NCBI GenBank assembly: GCA_003254885.1
Contig: QANT01009325.1
Location: 1 to 64,000 of the forward strand
Direction of reading: 5' to 3'
Length of the DNA stretch: 64,000 nucleotides
Origin: Purshia tridentata
Lineage: Eukaryota; Streptophyta; Magnoliopsida; Rosales; Rosaceae
A model generated the notes under the pieces. It saw only the letters and a list, made by a program, of their open reading frames with translations, did not search any database and was not told where the DNA came from. Position numbers and translations under genes: made by a program. Position 1 is the stretch's first letter. The number at the start of each line of letters is the position of its first letter. This document shows positions 42,459 through 52,475 of this stretch, piece by piece.

Positions 42459-44031
42459 CTTAGCTGTTGAATAAGAGAAGTAGAGGCTGAAATGAAATGA
42501 TAAATACGAAGAGAGAAAGACTCTGATATGAAGAAATAAATTAAGAAGAGAAAAGTGGAGCAGATGAAGAGGAAGTTGTCACGTCTACGTGTTTGCCTCT
42601 TGACTTTAAAAGTAAGAGGGTGTGTATGTGGGTTTTGTATGGATTCTACTTTGACTTAACTAGGAGTTCTATTCTTGTCAAACACAGTAACATATTTGGT
42701 AAACTCAACACTGGCCACCACCTCATTATTTTGATGGGGCATAGTCTTTTTCCTTGTGCATATATATATGCCAAGGTAATTTAATTGCCCACATGAGGAT
42801 CAAGTTAAACAAACAATTTTCATTTTTTTCTTTCTCGATCATAATTTTACACAGAAGCAAGAGTCACTAGGTCATTTCCTTTCTTTGTTTCTTTGTTCAT
42901 GCATTAATTCTCTGTGTTTTCATATAGGGTGTACCTTTGTCTTGTTATATATTGTGTTTGGGTGGGATAGAGGCATTATGTTTAAGGTGGACCAAAGCTA
43001 CCTGACCCATGACCCTTTGTTTCAACCAAAGCAAGAGTCAACCACTAAAGAATCAATTTCAATTTATATTGTTTAATTTGGAATAGTTGTTCTTTCTCTT
43101 CGAATAAACAAAGAGTTGATATCTTCATTATCACGCCATTCTAAATTGTTTAATTAAACTTTTAGACTAGGAATAGATTAACTTTGATGAATTGAAAAGA
43201 AAAACTATTTAATTAAGGATCAAGTTATAGAACCCCAACTTTTCCCTAACTTTTAATTTCTAGCTCTCTTGATGATGCAGATTCGATATATATATATATC
43301 AGGGGTTCCACTCCATGTGAGAGATAATAATTTAAAAAAGAGTACAAAAAGAGTTTAAATTAAACTTTTAACATCAAAAGTGATGAACATTTGATCAATT
43401 AAATTAAACTATAATTTTATTAGTATTTCATGCTGTTGTTTTAAGTGTTAAACCACGTGCTGTTTGCGTGTGTAGGTAGAGATGAAAAATTATTTTGCAG
43501 CTGATATATTGGTCATAAAGGTCTGTTCTTGCTTCATTGGTATAAATATGTAATCAATAGTTATAAATGAGTACTGATAATATTAGGTACCATATATACT
43601 TTGAAAAAACATCATGTTTGAATTTACACTAATTGGGACATTTTCAACATTACAAACAATCGAATATATGCTAATTATAGCACAGATAATATAAACATTA
43701 AAGCACCTATACTCCAATACTCATATATGTAAGAGCTCTCAAGCTAAGTATGAAAAGTGCAAGGAAACTAAACCAAGTAATTAATTCCTATAAGAGTAGC
43801 TTGATCTTGAAGAACCATTGAATTAAAGTATTAAACACGCTCTAAAAGGCATGATTTCCAAATCTCTACGTTTCATTTTAGAGAGGCACATTTTTGTAGT
43901 CGGTGGACTGATGGTGCAAATTTTGGTCAGTGCCTATGTCTAATTACAACACTTTGCCTCCATCTTTCTTAGAAGATGGCACCAAATTAACTCTTGTAAC
44001 TAAATATCCATCTACATTCATTCATTACGAG

Positions 44032-44066
<35 letters not shown>

Positions 44067-44380
44067 TTATTCTATGTTTTAGTATGAGACTATAAATCTA
44101 AACTACACAGCCGAATTGAGAATTTGAATGAAACAGGTTATAACCACGTATATATATTGACAATTTGCTACAAGTCCTTGTCATGAAAGAAACGACATGT
44201 CGTATATGAAATGGACAAGATAAAAAAAAAAAATTGAAAAATCTAGGGTGGTATGGTATGTATTATTGAACCACCATCGTATTTACAAGTTTATCTTGAG
44301 CACAAGGGGATCATCCGAGTGGTTGCTTCAAAGTGAGGGCAGGTTTGGAAGTATGTGGCTTTGACTTTGTGAAATCTAGA
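42459..44380. other. WRKY49 upstream DNA and AT-rich intergenic DNA
   Basis: No further gene is supported. An AT dinucleotide run lies at 44033-44065. Confidence 0.5.
44033..44065. repeat. (AT)n microsatellite
   Basis: Uninterrupted AT run of about 30 bases. Confidence 0.9.
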
Positions 44381-44880
44381 AAAGGGACTCTACAGGGAAC
44401 ACGTGGCCCCACCACGTAAAACCAAACGGAGGGGTTGACTGTCAGAGACGGCGAGCGAGAGGCGTCGTTTAGCGAGGGGAGAGAAGGTGGAGAGGTTCAA
44501 TGAGTTAAGACCAGAAAACCAAATCTCGGCTGGACGTGCTCTCAAAGTCAACCCATTTGGATGTGGGGCCCGCGTCTGGAGACACGTGTGAGAGCAGGGT
44601 CCACTCGTGTGGAGCTTCACGAGTGGAGGGGTGGAGCTGTCGACGTCGTGGAGCAGAGCCCTGGATCCGAGAAGTGACGGTGCAACAACCAAAGATGCAT
44701 GGAAGTCGTTTTGGGGGTAGGACAAAAAGAGAAGGAGGGGTGGGTCCTAAAGAAGCTGGGTCTGCTGGAAGGGCACATGTCCTCATCGTCCTTAGCAAAT
44801 GGGTGTCTTTCCCGAGTAGTCAAAAACAGTATTCTTAATTTCTTCAGCTGCGGTGGTTACAGTTGGCAAACCGCCACCTC
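44381..44880. other. GC-rich island with two G-boxes and a perfect inverted repeat
   Basis: Roughly 450 bases are much richer in GC than their surroundings. CACGTG occurs at 44400-44405 and 44583-44588. A perfect 9-bp inverted repeat, CCACTCGTG at 44601-44609 and CACGAGTGG at 44618-44626, has an 8-base loop. Long open frames on both strands seem to follow from base composition, and I recognise no protein. Confidence 0.5.
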
Positions 44881-45264
44881 TGTTTTTCTATCAATCAACA
44901 AATACATGCAACTAGTAGGCCTGTAAAAACGCCCCATCCTCCATGAGTCAATCCGAGTCCAGTATGGGTCCGGCTTTTTAACAAAGAGTAGGGTTACCAC
45001 CTTATTCTCTCTCTCTTTTATCTTTTTCTTTTGTTGTCCTAAACGTCTTTTTCTCAATCAAGAATGCCTCAAATGGCTAAATTCACACAATTCTTCTGCT
45101 AAATTTTCATAATTCAAATAATATGTATTTTGAAAAAGTGATAATCAAGTGTTGTCATAATATTTTGGGTTAGTATATATACCTTTTTTTTATACTTACA
45201 CAATTTATTTTGTCCACAGTCAACCTTTTGGTTCATGGGACATTAGAATGATGTGCAGACCTAA

Positions 45265-45779
45265 TAGATTTTAGGCCAAAGTGCACTTTTGGTCCACATA
45301 TTTTAACGAAACTTTTATTTTGATCCTCTTATTTAAATTTTAAAATTTTTGTCTCGTATTTTCATTATATTTGCAATTAAGTCTAAATCGTTAATTAAAT
45401 TTGAAGTGTTTGCAAAAATATGACGTAATAGAGATATTTTGGAATTTTAAATAATTTATGAGTGAAACTCATTTAACCAGATGACGTGGCCCAATCAACT
45501 TGGACACGTGTCTTTCTTTTTTTTCTTAATTATATAAGTTTTTGTCTTTTTTATCTTTCTTAATTATTTTTATTTAACTTTTTAAACCTTTTTTAGACTA
45601 TATTAATCACGAAATGTTTAAAATATCAATTCATATGCACTGTCATATCATATTTTAGTCTAAAAATTTAAATAAAGTTACTAGTTTGGATCTAATTGCA
45701 AATATAATAAAAAAACAAAGATCAAATTGCAAATTTGGTTAAAATACATGGACCAAAAATATACTTTGCCTAGAATTTA
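45265..45779. mobile_element. MITE with long imperfect inverted ends, possibly Mutator-like
   Basis: The left end GGCCAAAGTGCACTTTTGGT and the right end (minus strand) GGCAAAGTATATTTTTGGTC are imperfect inverted repeats extending about 50 bases. Flanks TAGATTTTA (45265-45273) and TAGAATTTA (45771-45779) match 8 of 9, a duplication length typical of Mutator-like elements. The interior is AT-rich and non-coding. Confidence 0.65.
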
Positions 45780-45819
45780 CATTAAAATCTGAACTTGAGT
45801 TAAAATGGCCCCACCAAGA

Positions 45820-45863
45820 GTGCATTTTGTATTTCTCAAAAAAAAGAAGAAGGTGCATTTCGT
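45820..45863 (+). mobile_element. Ultra-short A-tailed insertion 13 with 11-bp repeats
   Basis: Repeats at 45820-45830 and 45853-45863 match 10 of 11. They flank ATTTCTC plus an A-rich run. Confidence 0.5.
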
Positions 45864-46282
45864 TAAGCCAAATGGGCTTGACGCAATGGCCGCCAACCAT
45901 TGTCACAAAAATTTCGAAGTCTTTGGACATGACTTGGGCCTAGCCTATTTGAGATGGAGTTGATTCGGCTTGACTTATTCAACTCGTAGATCTAAAAAAA
46001 GCCCAAAATGGATGCAGCCATCGCCATCTCTTTCCTAGGTCAAAGACTCCAAGCCCATCCTTTCATTTAATCTATTTTAATAACAGATGGGCCCATGAAC
46101 CTAAAAGCACTAAATTCCTCCTATACATCTTAAACGTGATATGGCCCATTAGCCCTATAAGCCATGGCCTAGACATTCCGTCTGAACCACACACTCCATC
46201 TCCACCGTACATCCAACCTCACCACCTACCGCTTTAAACTTGGCCCAACGAAACGTTCGGAAGCCATTTTCAAACGAATAAA

Positions 46283-46290
46283 TTTCCCGC
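46283..46290 (+). promoter_or_regulatory. E2F-like site upstream of the SMR4-like gene
   Basis: TTTCCCGC matches the E2F consensus TTTSSCGC. A second GC-rich palindromic word, TTGGCGCC, lies about 20 bases downstream. Relevance is inferred from the cell-cycle role of the next gene. Confidence 0.4.
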
Positions 46291-46474
46291 TACATTTCAC
46301 TAACTCGAAAGTTGGCGCCGCCCCAATTTAAAATACAGACATGTGGAAGAACACGTAGATCTAAACACCCACTAAAAATCAGACACGTGGTCCAGCCCCT
46401 CACAATTGGCTGTCACACACCCACATACTAATTTTTTTAAGTTGGAAACAAACGTTTAAAAAAACCGCGCTTCT

Positions 46475-46482
46475 CTTATATT
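46475..46482 (+). promoter_or_regulatory. Probable TATA box of the SMR4-like gene
   Basis: CTTATATT stands about 65 bases before the ATG, which allows a short leader. Confidence 0.45.
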
Positions 46483-46544
46483 GTGGAATCCTTATGTGAT
46501 TGATGGAGTTGTTGTCGGCTTCATTTAACGGTTAAGTTTGAGAA

Positions 46545-46733
46545 ATGAAGGGTCGGGATTGTACGACGCCAAAGTGGCGAGAGTGCCGTATACTGGAGGC
46601 ACTTTGGTACCTGCCGCCGTGGAAGAAAGCGATTGGGGAAAAGAAGCGGGACCCACCAAAGAATGGGTACTTCCAGCCGTCGGACCTTGATGCTCTATTT
46701 GGTCTGCCTCCGAGAATTCAAGCTTGTGCGTAG
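46545..46733 (+). CDS. SMR4: SIAMESE-related CDK inhibitor, SMR4-like
   Basis: A single exon of 62 codons plus stop. The protein has the two motifs I associate with SIAMESE-related inhibitors: an N-terminal CTTPKWRECRI resembling CxTPxxxECRIP, and the C-terminal DPPKNGYFQPSDLDALF resembling (K/R)(E/D)PPKxGYFxPPDLxxxF. The proline-rich linker usual between them is altered here (LEALWYLPPWKKA). Known members bind CDKA/CDKB-cyclin complexes and promote endoreduplication or cell-cycle arrest. The gene is intronless and short, as usual. An E2F-like site and a TATA box lie upstream. In Arabidopsis, from memory, SMR4 (At5g02220) sits beside the HAD and Rossmann genes also found in this window, which supports the call. 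The opposite-strand frame here is a shadow. Confidence 0.75.
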   Translation: MKGRDCTTPKWRECRILEALWYLPPWKKAIGEKKRDPPKNGYFQPSDLDALFGLPPRIQACA

Positions 46734-48286
46734 CAGTTTTCTTTGAATTTGTCATATTCAGTAATTTGTCCTTTGTTTTTCTCAGTACATATATAATGTT
46801 CTTTTTTCTTCTTTTTTATTTATGGTTTCTTTATTTTGATTCTCTGTGAGGGATTAATTGTAATTTTCCAAGTGTTTGCTATGAAAAAAAGATGGAAAAT
46901 AGTGATTGCCTACCACAAAGGCAAAAGCAAAAGTTGTGGATGATATGTTAATTTACATTTTCATCTTAATTGAGTCACGAATGTTGGAACTTAAGAGTGT
47001 AGATTACACGATGTATTATTTGTTTCGATTTAGTCATGCATTACAAATTCAAGACATATCAATTCATGAATGTAATAAATTTGATTTCTTGTTATAATTC
47101 ATTTCCTTTTCTCTCATACACTTTCAGATATAGAGAGAATTTAAGTAAAAATAGGTTAAGAGAGAAATTCAATGCTTAAAAAATTTAGCATATAGTTATT
47201 TCATCCTTGGTTGGAGCACGAACATCATCTCCTCTCAGACCTGTAATCCCTTTGCTTGCTTCAAAATAAGAATTTCGGTTCATAAAGAAGAAAAAAGAAA
47301 AAAAATGATAGTGTTTTGGTCTTTTCCTTTATTTACTAGACTTCATATGAAATTAAGTAGTAAGTAGATGAAAAAGATGATGCAAACCTTTCCAACAAAA
47401 AGCTTCATCTGAATTTGGTAACAATGTGACATTGTGATTTGATCATTGCATTTGCAATTTTTGCATGTAGATGAAGAACGAGATGCCTTGTGAGTTGTTG
47501 CAGTCAAAAAATACTGGGTCCTAGCTTAGCCTCCTAGGCTGCTTGGCATGTTACCCAATGAGTTTGATGCACTTCTTCCCAAGCAATTGCTGCAGTACTA
47601 GATCTTGTTTTTTTCTTTACCAAACACTACAAAAGTGTTGACCACAATCATCATCATTCTTTCTTAATTACTAGGATATCCAGATTGAGACTACACAAAC
47701 ACTAACATATTATTTACTCAAAAAGAAAGAAGAAAAAAACAAAAACTGATATTAGTCATTTTGATAGGTGCCATGGCCCATTGATCAGATGGCCCATCAC
47801 TTTACCTGAACGACTTGGAAAATAGGACAGTGTGGTAGCTTCACCAACATGACCAACGGATGTCCTTAGAGGAGAGTAAATGTTGAGGACGTGGATGATT
47901 TGAATCGACTCATATGTGATATGGTGAATAGTATAATTATTTCCTTTCTTAGTTTCCAAGACAGACTAGTTGGGGTCAGGCCCACGAGGAGGCCCAAATA
48001 AGGACTGCAAATAAAGGGAAATAGGAACTACCCTGAGCATACGTAAAAGACGAATTCTACTTAGTTTTCTACAACCACCTAAATTCTTGATTGTGAGCTA
48101 TAAGTAACTTCTTGATTGATGATGATGCATGCGTAGTTATTGAAGTTGTTGAGGATGTATAATTTGATACAATTTAGAGTGTGGACGAAAATATGAGATA
48201 CTTATTCTCACGAATAAAATATACGTAATTCAATAATTTGAATATATAAATTAAGTGCAGAACTAAAGTCTTTAAAGATAAAATCT

Positions 48287-48477
48287 CAAACCTAGATGGG
48301 TTCATCAGAGTTGTCCACATGACTTGATCTCGTGTTAGAATATGAGAGATTATGTTAATCGGAAACAATCAAATTATCTCCCATCACTATAAAGCTTCAA
48401 ACCTAGATGGGTTCATCGGAGTTGTTCACATGACCTCATCTCGTGTTAGACTATGTTAGTCAGAAACAATTCAATTT
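48287..48477. repeat. Tandem duplication of about 80 bp, period near 110 bp
   Basis: Copies at about 48287-48375 and 48397-48477 share AACCTAGATGGGTTCATC, GTTGT-CACATGAC and TCTCGTGTTAGA with few differences. Confidence 0.75.
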
Positions 48478-48499
48478 TGTAGTGAGTTGATGCTATCAA

Positions 48500-48925
48500 G
48501 TATAATTTGGCTTCTAACTTAAAACTTGTTGTTGCACAAATTAACACACAATAAACACGAGATGTATAGTGGTTCATCATGATCCATATGATTGGGCTAC
48601 ATCCACTTGGTGTTTGGGTTCTCATTATAAATAAAGGTGTTACATTGTACAAAGAGAGCATGAGAGTTTTAAAAAGAAAATAAGAGCTAGGTCTAAAAAT
48701 AGGAGAATGGGAATATGAGAGAAAGATGGGAGAGATCCTTTTTTATGTGAGTAAAGATCTCTATTTATAGATGATAGAGAGCCTAACCCTTACAATTGCC
48801 TAAGTGTGGGACTTTTTATATAAATAAAGGCCAGTTGAGGTCTAATATAACATAGAGGCTCAATACAACATAAATGTCCAAATCAAATATGGAGGCCCAA
48901 TTAATAGTTCCAACGCTACGCTAGT
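48500..48925. mobile_element. Possible solo-LTR or retroelement fragment
   Basis: A stretch with TGGTTCATCATGATCCAT, a GATTGGGCTACATCCACTTGG word, purine-rich GAGAGAAAGATGGGAGAG and a CTATTTATAG word resembles the composition of plant LTRs. No matched ends were found. Confidence 0.3.
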
Positions 48926-49562
48926 GGGTGTTCGTCTCACTATTCATAATAGTTCTACTTGGAGCACATATATGTATCAACAAAACTTTCTATAGATGTT
49001 GTGGGGGACTTCACAAATTACACACACTACTGGTTTAATTGTAAATTAATGCTTGTGCTAATTAAAACAATCTTAATTAAGCAGCACACACCACTGGTTA
49101 ATTGTAAATGCTCTCAAAGTGATAAGGGAAGAATTAAACAAGATGCCATTCCTAAAATGGGAAATCTAGAATTTTAAGGTCTGATAACAGAGAGAGAGAG
49201 ATTTGCACCTAGAATTTTAATGTTGGTAACTCGGTAACGATTCTACGCTAGCTAGTAATTTTCATGAATTAAGTGACTTGTTAACTACATAATCAGGCCA
49301 GCTTGGCATTTTTTGACCAGAAGGGCTATGATTATGTGCTTAATATTGCCAAAAAAGCAAAGGGTCATTAGGGTAATCAAGTTTAATGCAAATGAAATAG
49401 GTAGAATCTTACTTAGTAGACACTCTAAAATTCAGCTCGACCAACAGCAAAGCGGAACACACAAGGAGAGATCATCTCAATGACTCAATCTCAACAGTAA
49501 ACATGAAAGTACTTCCATAAAAACTCTGTTTCTAGAAGAATATAATATTTCAATCAACCCCC

Positions 49563-49570
49563 TATATTAA
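49563..49570 (+). promoter_or_regulatory. Probable TATA box of laccase gene A
   Basis: TATATTAA about 150 bases before the start codon, followed by a leader with a GA repeat. Confidence 0.5.
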
Positions 49571-49673
49571 GGTACCTTCACTAGCTAGCTCTCTCTGCAA
49601 AATGCAAAGTGTACTCTCATAGTCTCATTGCTCAGAGTCTACTCCCAAAATATTATCTCCACCAGAGAGAAAC

Positions 49674-49678
<5 letters not shown>

Positions 49679-49718
<40 letters not shown>
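49679..49718. repeat. (GA)n microsatellite directly before the laccase A start
   Basis: About twenty GA dinucleotides end five bases upstream of the ATG at 49723. Confidence 0.9.
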
Positions 49719-49722
49719 ATTA

Positions 49723-52077
49723 ATGGGTTCCCTCCATTTTCCTTGTTCTACTTCAATGGCAGCTTTGCTGTTTGGTTTTTGTGTTGCAGTAGCACTGATG
49801 CCAGAGTTTGCTGCAGGCATAACAAGGCACTACACATTCAATGTACATTTATTCATCACTTTGAGCTAGCCTCAACAATTTGACTTTGCATGCTATATAT
49901 ATATATGTATATGTATATGTAATTCCTAAATTTTGCTACTGATTTATAGATTAAGTACCATAATGTAACGAGGTTGTGCAACACAAGGAGCATTATAAGT
50001 GTGAATGGAAAATTCCCAGGGCCTCGATTGGTGGCAAGGGAAGGTGACCAAGTCCTCGTTAAAGTGGTCAATCATGTCTCAAACAATGTTACAATTCACT
50101 GGTATGAATCTATATCCATATAATTAGCATATGCATGTATGCATGCATAGTGAAAGGAATTGAGAAGCAAAAGACTACTAATTAGTTTCAAGTACTTGTG
50201 TAGGCATGGGGTTAAGCAACTTAGAAGTGGATGGGCAGACGGTCCATCTTACATTACACAGTGTCCCATACAGACAGGTCAGGTATACACATACAACTTC
50301 ACCATCACAGGGCAGAGAGGAACTCTGCTATGGCATGCTCACATCTCATGGTTGAGATCCACCCTTTATGGACCCATCATCATTCTCCCAAAGCGCAATG
50401 AGTCTTACCCATTTGTCAAACCCTACAAGGAGCTCCCCATTATTCTTGGTAAATATGTAGCATAGCAGCTATAGCTAGCTAGAGTTTGGACAATTTGGAC
50501 CATTTTGACATTGTGTAAAACATGTTTTTCTTTGCATGGATTTGGGTGTACAGGAGAGTGGTTTAATGTAGACCCTGAGGCTGTGATTAGTCAGGCTCTT
50601 CAGACTGGAGGAGGACCCAATGTCTCAGATGCATACACCATTAATGGTCTTCCAGGCCCATTGTACAACTGTTCTTCTAGAGGTACAAGTAGTCAATCTC
50701 TTGCTAATTAATATCTGATTCACTATGATCCTAGACTGTCTTCTGGACCACAAATTTAAGAAGAAGTCACATAATCAATTATTCTGATTGAAATTGACAG
50801 TCTAATTAACTACGTAACATACCAAAGTAAAGTTTTCTGAAGCATGCAACATTCTAATGCATTGTAATTTGGGTTTTGCAGATGTATTCAGGCTGAAGGT
50901 GAAACCAGGTAAGACATACCTCCTCCGCCTAATCAACGCTGCACTCAACGACGAGCTCTTCTTCAGCATAGCCAATCACACCCTAACCGTGGTGGAAGCG
51001 GATGCTGTCTACGTCAAACCTTTCGACACTGACATCCTTCTCATCACCCCAGGCCAAACCACAAACATCCTCCTCAAAACCAAGCCCAACTTTCCCAACG
51101 CCACCTTCCTCATCGCCGCAAGGCCTTACTTCACAGGGGCTGGCACCCTCGACAACACCACCACCGCCGGAGTCCTCGAATACGAGCAGCCATCAACCAC
51201 TCCCCACTCTTCCGTCAAAACCCTTCCCCTCTTCAAACCAAGCCTTCCACCCATCAACGCCACCAAGTTTGTCAACGTCACCCAATTTGTTCAAAACTTA
51301 GCCCAAAAATACCGTAGCTTGGGCAACAAGCAATTCCCTGCCAATGTTCCACAGACTGTGGACAAGAGGTTCTTCTTCACCTTAGGACTTGGGACAAAAC
51401 CATGTCCCCAAAACTCCACGTGTCAAGGACCCAATGGCCTCAAATTTGCAGCTTCGATTAACAATGTCTCTTTTAACCTGCCATCAACAGCAATGCTTCA
51501 AGCACACTTCTTTGGACAGTCCAATGGGGTTTACACCACTGATTTTCCCACCAAGCCACTTGCGCCGTTTAATTTCACCGGGACGCCGCCAAATAACACT
51601 AATGTGAGCAATGCCACAAGGGCAGTGGTGCTGCCATTCAACACTAGTGTCGAGTTGGTGTTGCAGGACACAAGTATTCTTGGTGTTGAGAGCCACCCTC
51701 TTCATCTACATGGGTTCAATTTCTTTGTTGTTGGACAAGGTTTTGGAAACTATGATCCCAATAAGGACCCTGCTGGCTTTAATCTGGTGGACCCTGTTGA
51801 GAGGAACACCATAAGTATTCCATCTGGCGGTTGGATTGCCATTCGATTCTTCGCAAATAACCCAGGTATGTAAGATAACATAATATGTCAAATTTAATTA
51901 CCAATGTCGTTAACCAACTGGTTTTATTTGATATGTTGTCTCTCAGGGGTGTGGTTTATGCACTGCCACTTGGATATCCATACAAGCTGGGGGCTAAGGA
52001 TGGTGTGGATCGTTTCGGATGGGCCACAACCCAATCAGAAGTTGTTGCCACCACCATTTGATCTTCCCAAGTGTTGA
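49723..52077 (+). CDS. LAC17: Laccase, LAC17 type (gene A)
   Basis: Six exons join in frame: 49723-49842, 49950-50101, 50204-50448, 50554-50682, 50882-51865, 51947-52077. The product is 586 residues. A secretion signal covers about residues 1-32 (hydrophobic [20 protein letters not shown]). The four copper regions are present: HWHG (90-93), WHAH (134-137), [14 protein letters not shown], and [17 protein letters not shown] with the type-1 Cys. Many N-x-S/T sites suggest glycosylation. Plant laccases of this clade oxidise monolignols in the apoplast during lignification. A site closely complementary to miR397 lies in exon 5. The start MGSLHFPC was preferred over an upstream in-frame non-ATG extension. 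The clade also contains LAC2, so the exact orthology is open. A second, inverted laccase lies about 8 kb downstream. Confidence 0.95.
50931..50951 (+). promoter_or_regulatory. Candidate miR397 target site in laccase A
   Basis: The 21-nt exon 5 word AATCAACGCTGCACTCAACG(A) pairs with the known miR397 sequence at 19 of 21 positions. The mismatches are at miRNA positions 3 and 21, and the central positions 10-11 are paired. Confidence 0.7.
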
Positions 52078-52475
52078 CTTTGAATGACCATATATGCGTC
52101 CGGATTTCCCTTATTTTTTTCCTTTTTGAGTGATCTTCTATTGATTTTTCCTATTTAACTTGAAAACTATGTATGATTAATTATGAGAATATTCTTTTGC
52201 TGTGTTATTAACATCATCGAGTCATCAAAAGAATAACTAGGGATTTTCTCAAAAGCATCAATGTACTTCCCTACCAATTAATAAAAGAATGTAGAGATAA
52301 CACTGATGATGTTATTTGCAAAAGTTTTCTGGAAATTAGGATAACGCTCCCCTTTTTTTCGGATTAACCAGAATAAATAAAAAGCTAGTCAAAATATTAC
52401 TTGGTTACATAATTTACGTACAACAGACACATTAAAAACTGTACACATTTGCTGCTCACATCCAAGCAATGAGTG
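52078..52475. other. Convergent 3' flanks of laccase A and FHY1
   Basis: Only 398 bases separate the two stop codons. The 3'UTRs of both genes must end or overlap here. Confidence 0.6.

Larger units (their letters stand above)
44881..46544. other. Intergenic DNA with a MITE, and the SMR4-like promoter
   Basis: Holds a 0.5-kb MITE, one tiny A-tailed insertion, and from about 46.1 kb the GC-richer promoter of the small CDK inhibitor gene. Confidence 0.5.
46734..49722. other. Intergenic DNA with retroelement-like repeats, then laccase promoter
   Basis: No gene is supported from 46.75 to 48.2 kb. A tandem duplication and LTR-like DNA occupy 48.17-49.0 kb. The end contains the TATA box and GA-repeat leader of the laccase gene. 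Confidence 0.5.

Noticed and set aside
44390-44838. Overlapping open frames of about 100 codons on both strands in the GC-rich island
   Set aside because: High GC reduces stops in all frames. None shows a domain, and frames on opposite strands cannot both be judged real.
46525-46755. Minus-strand open frame over the SMR4-like gene
   Set aside because: The plus-strand frame has the SIAMESE motifs; the other strand has no recognisable feature.
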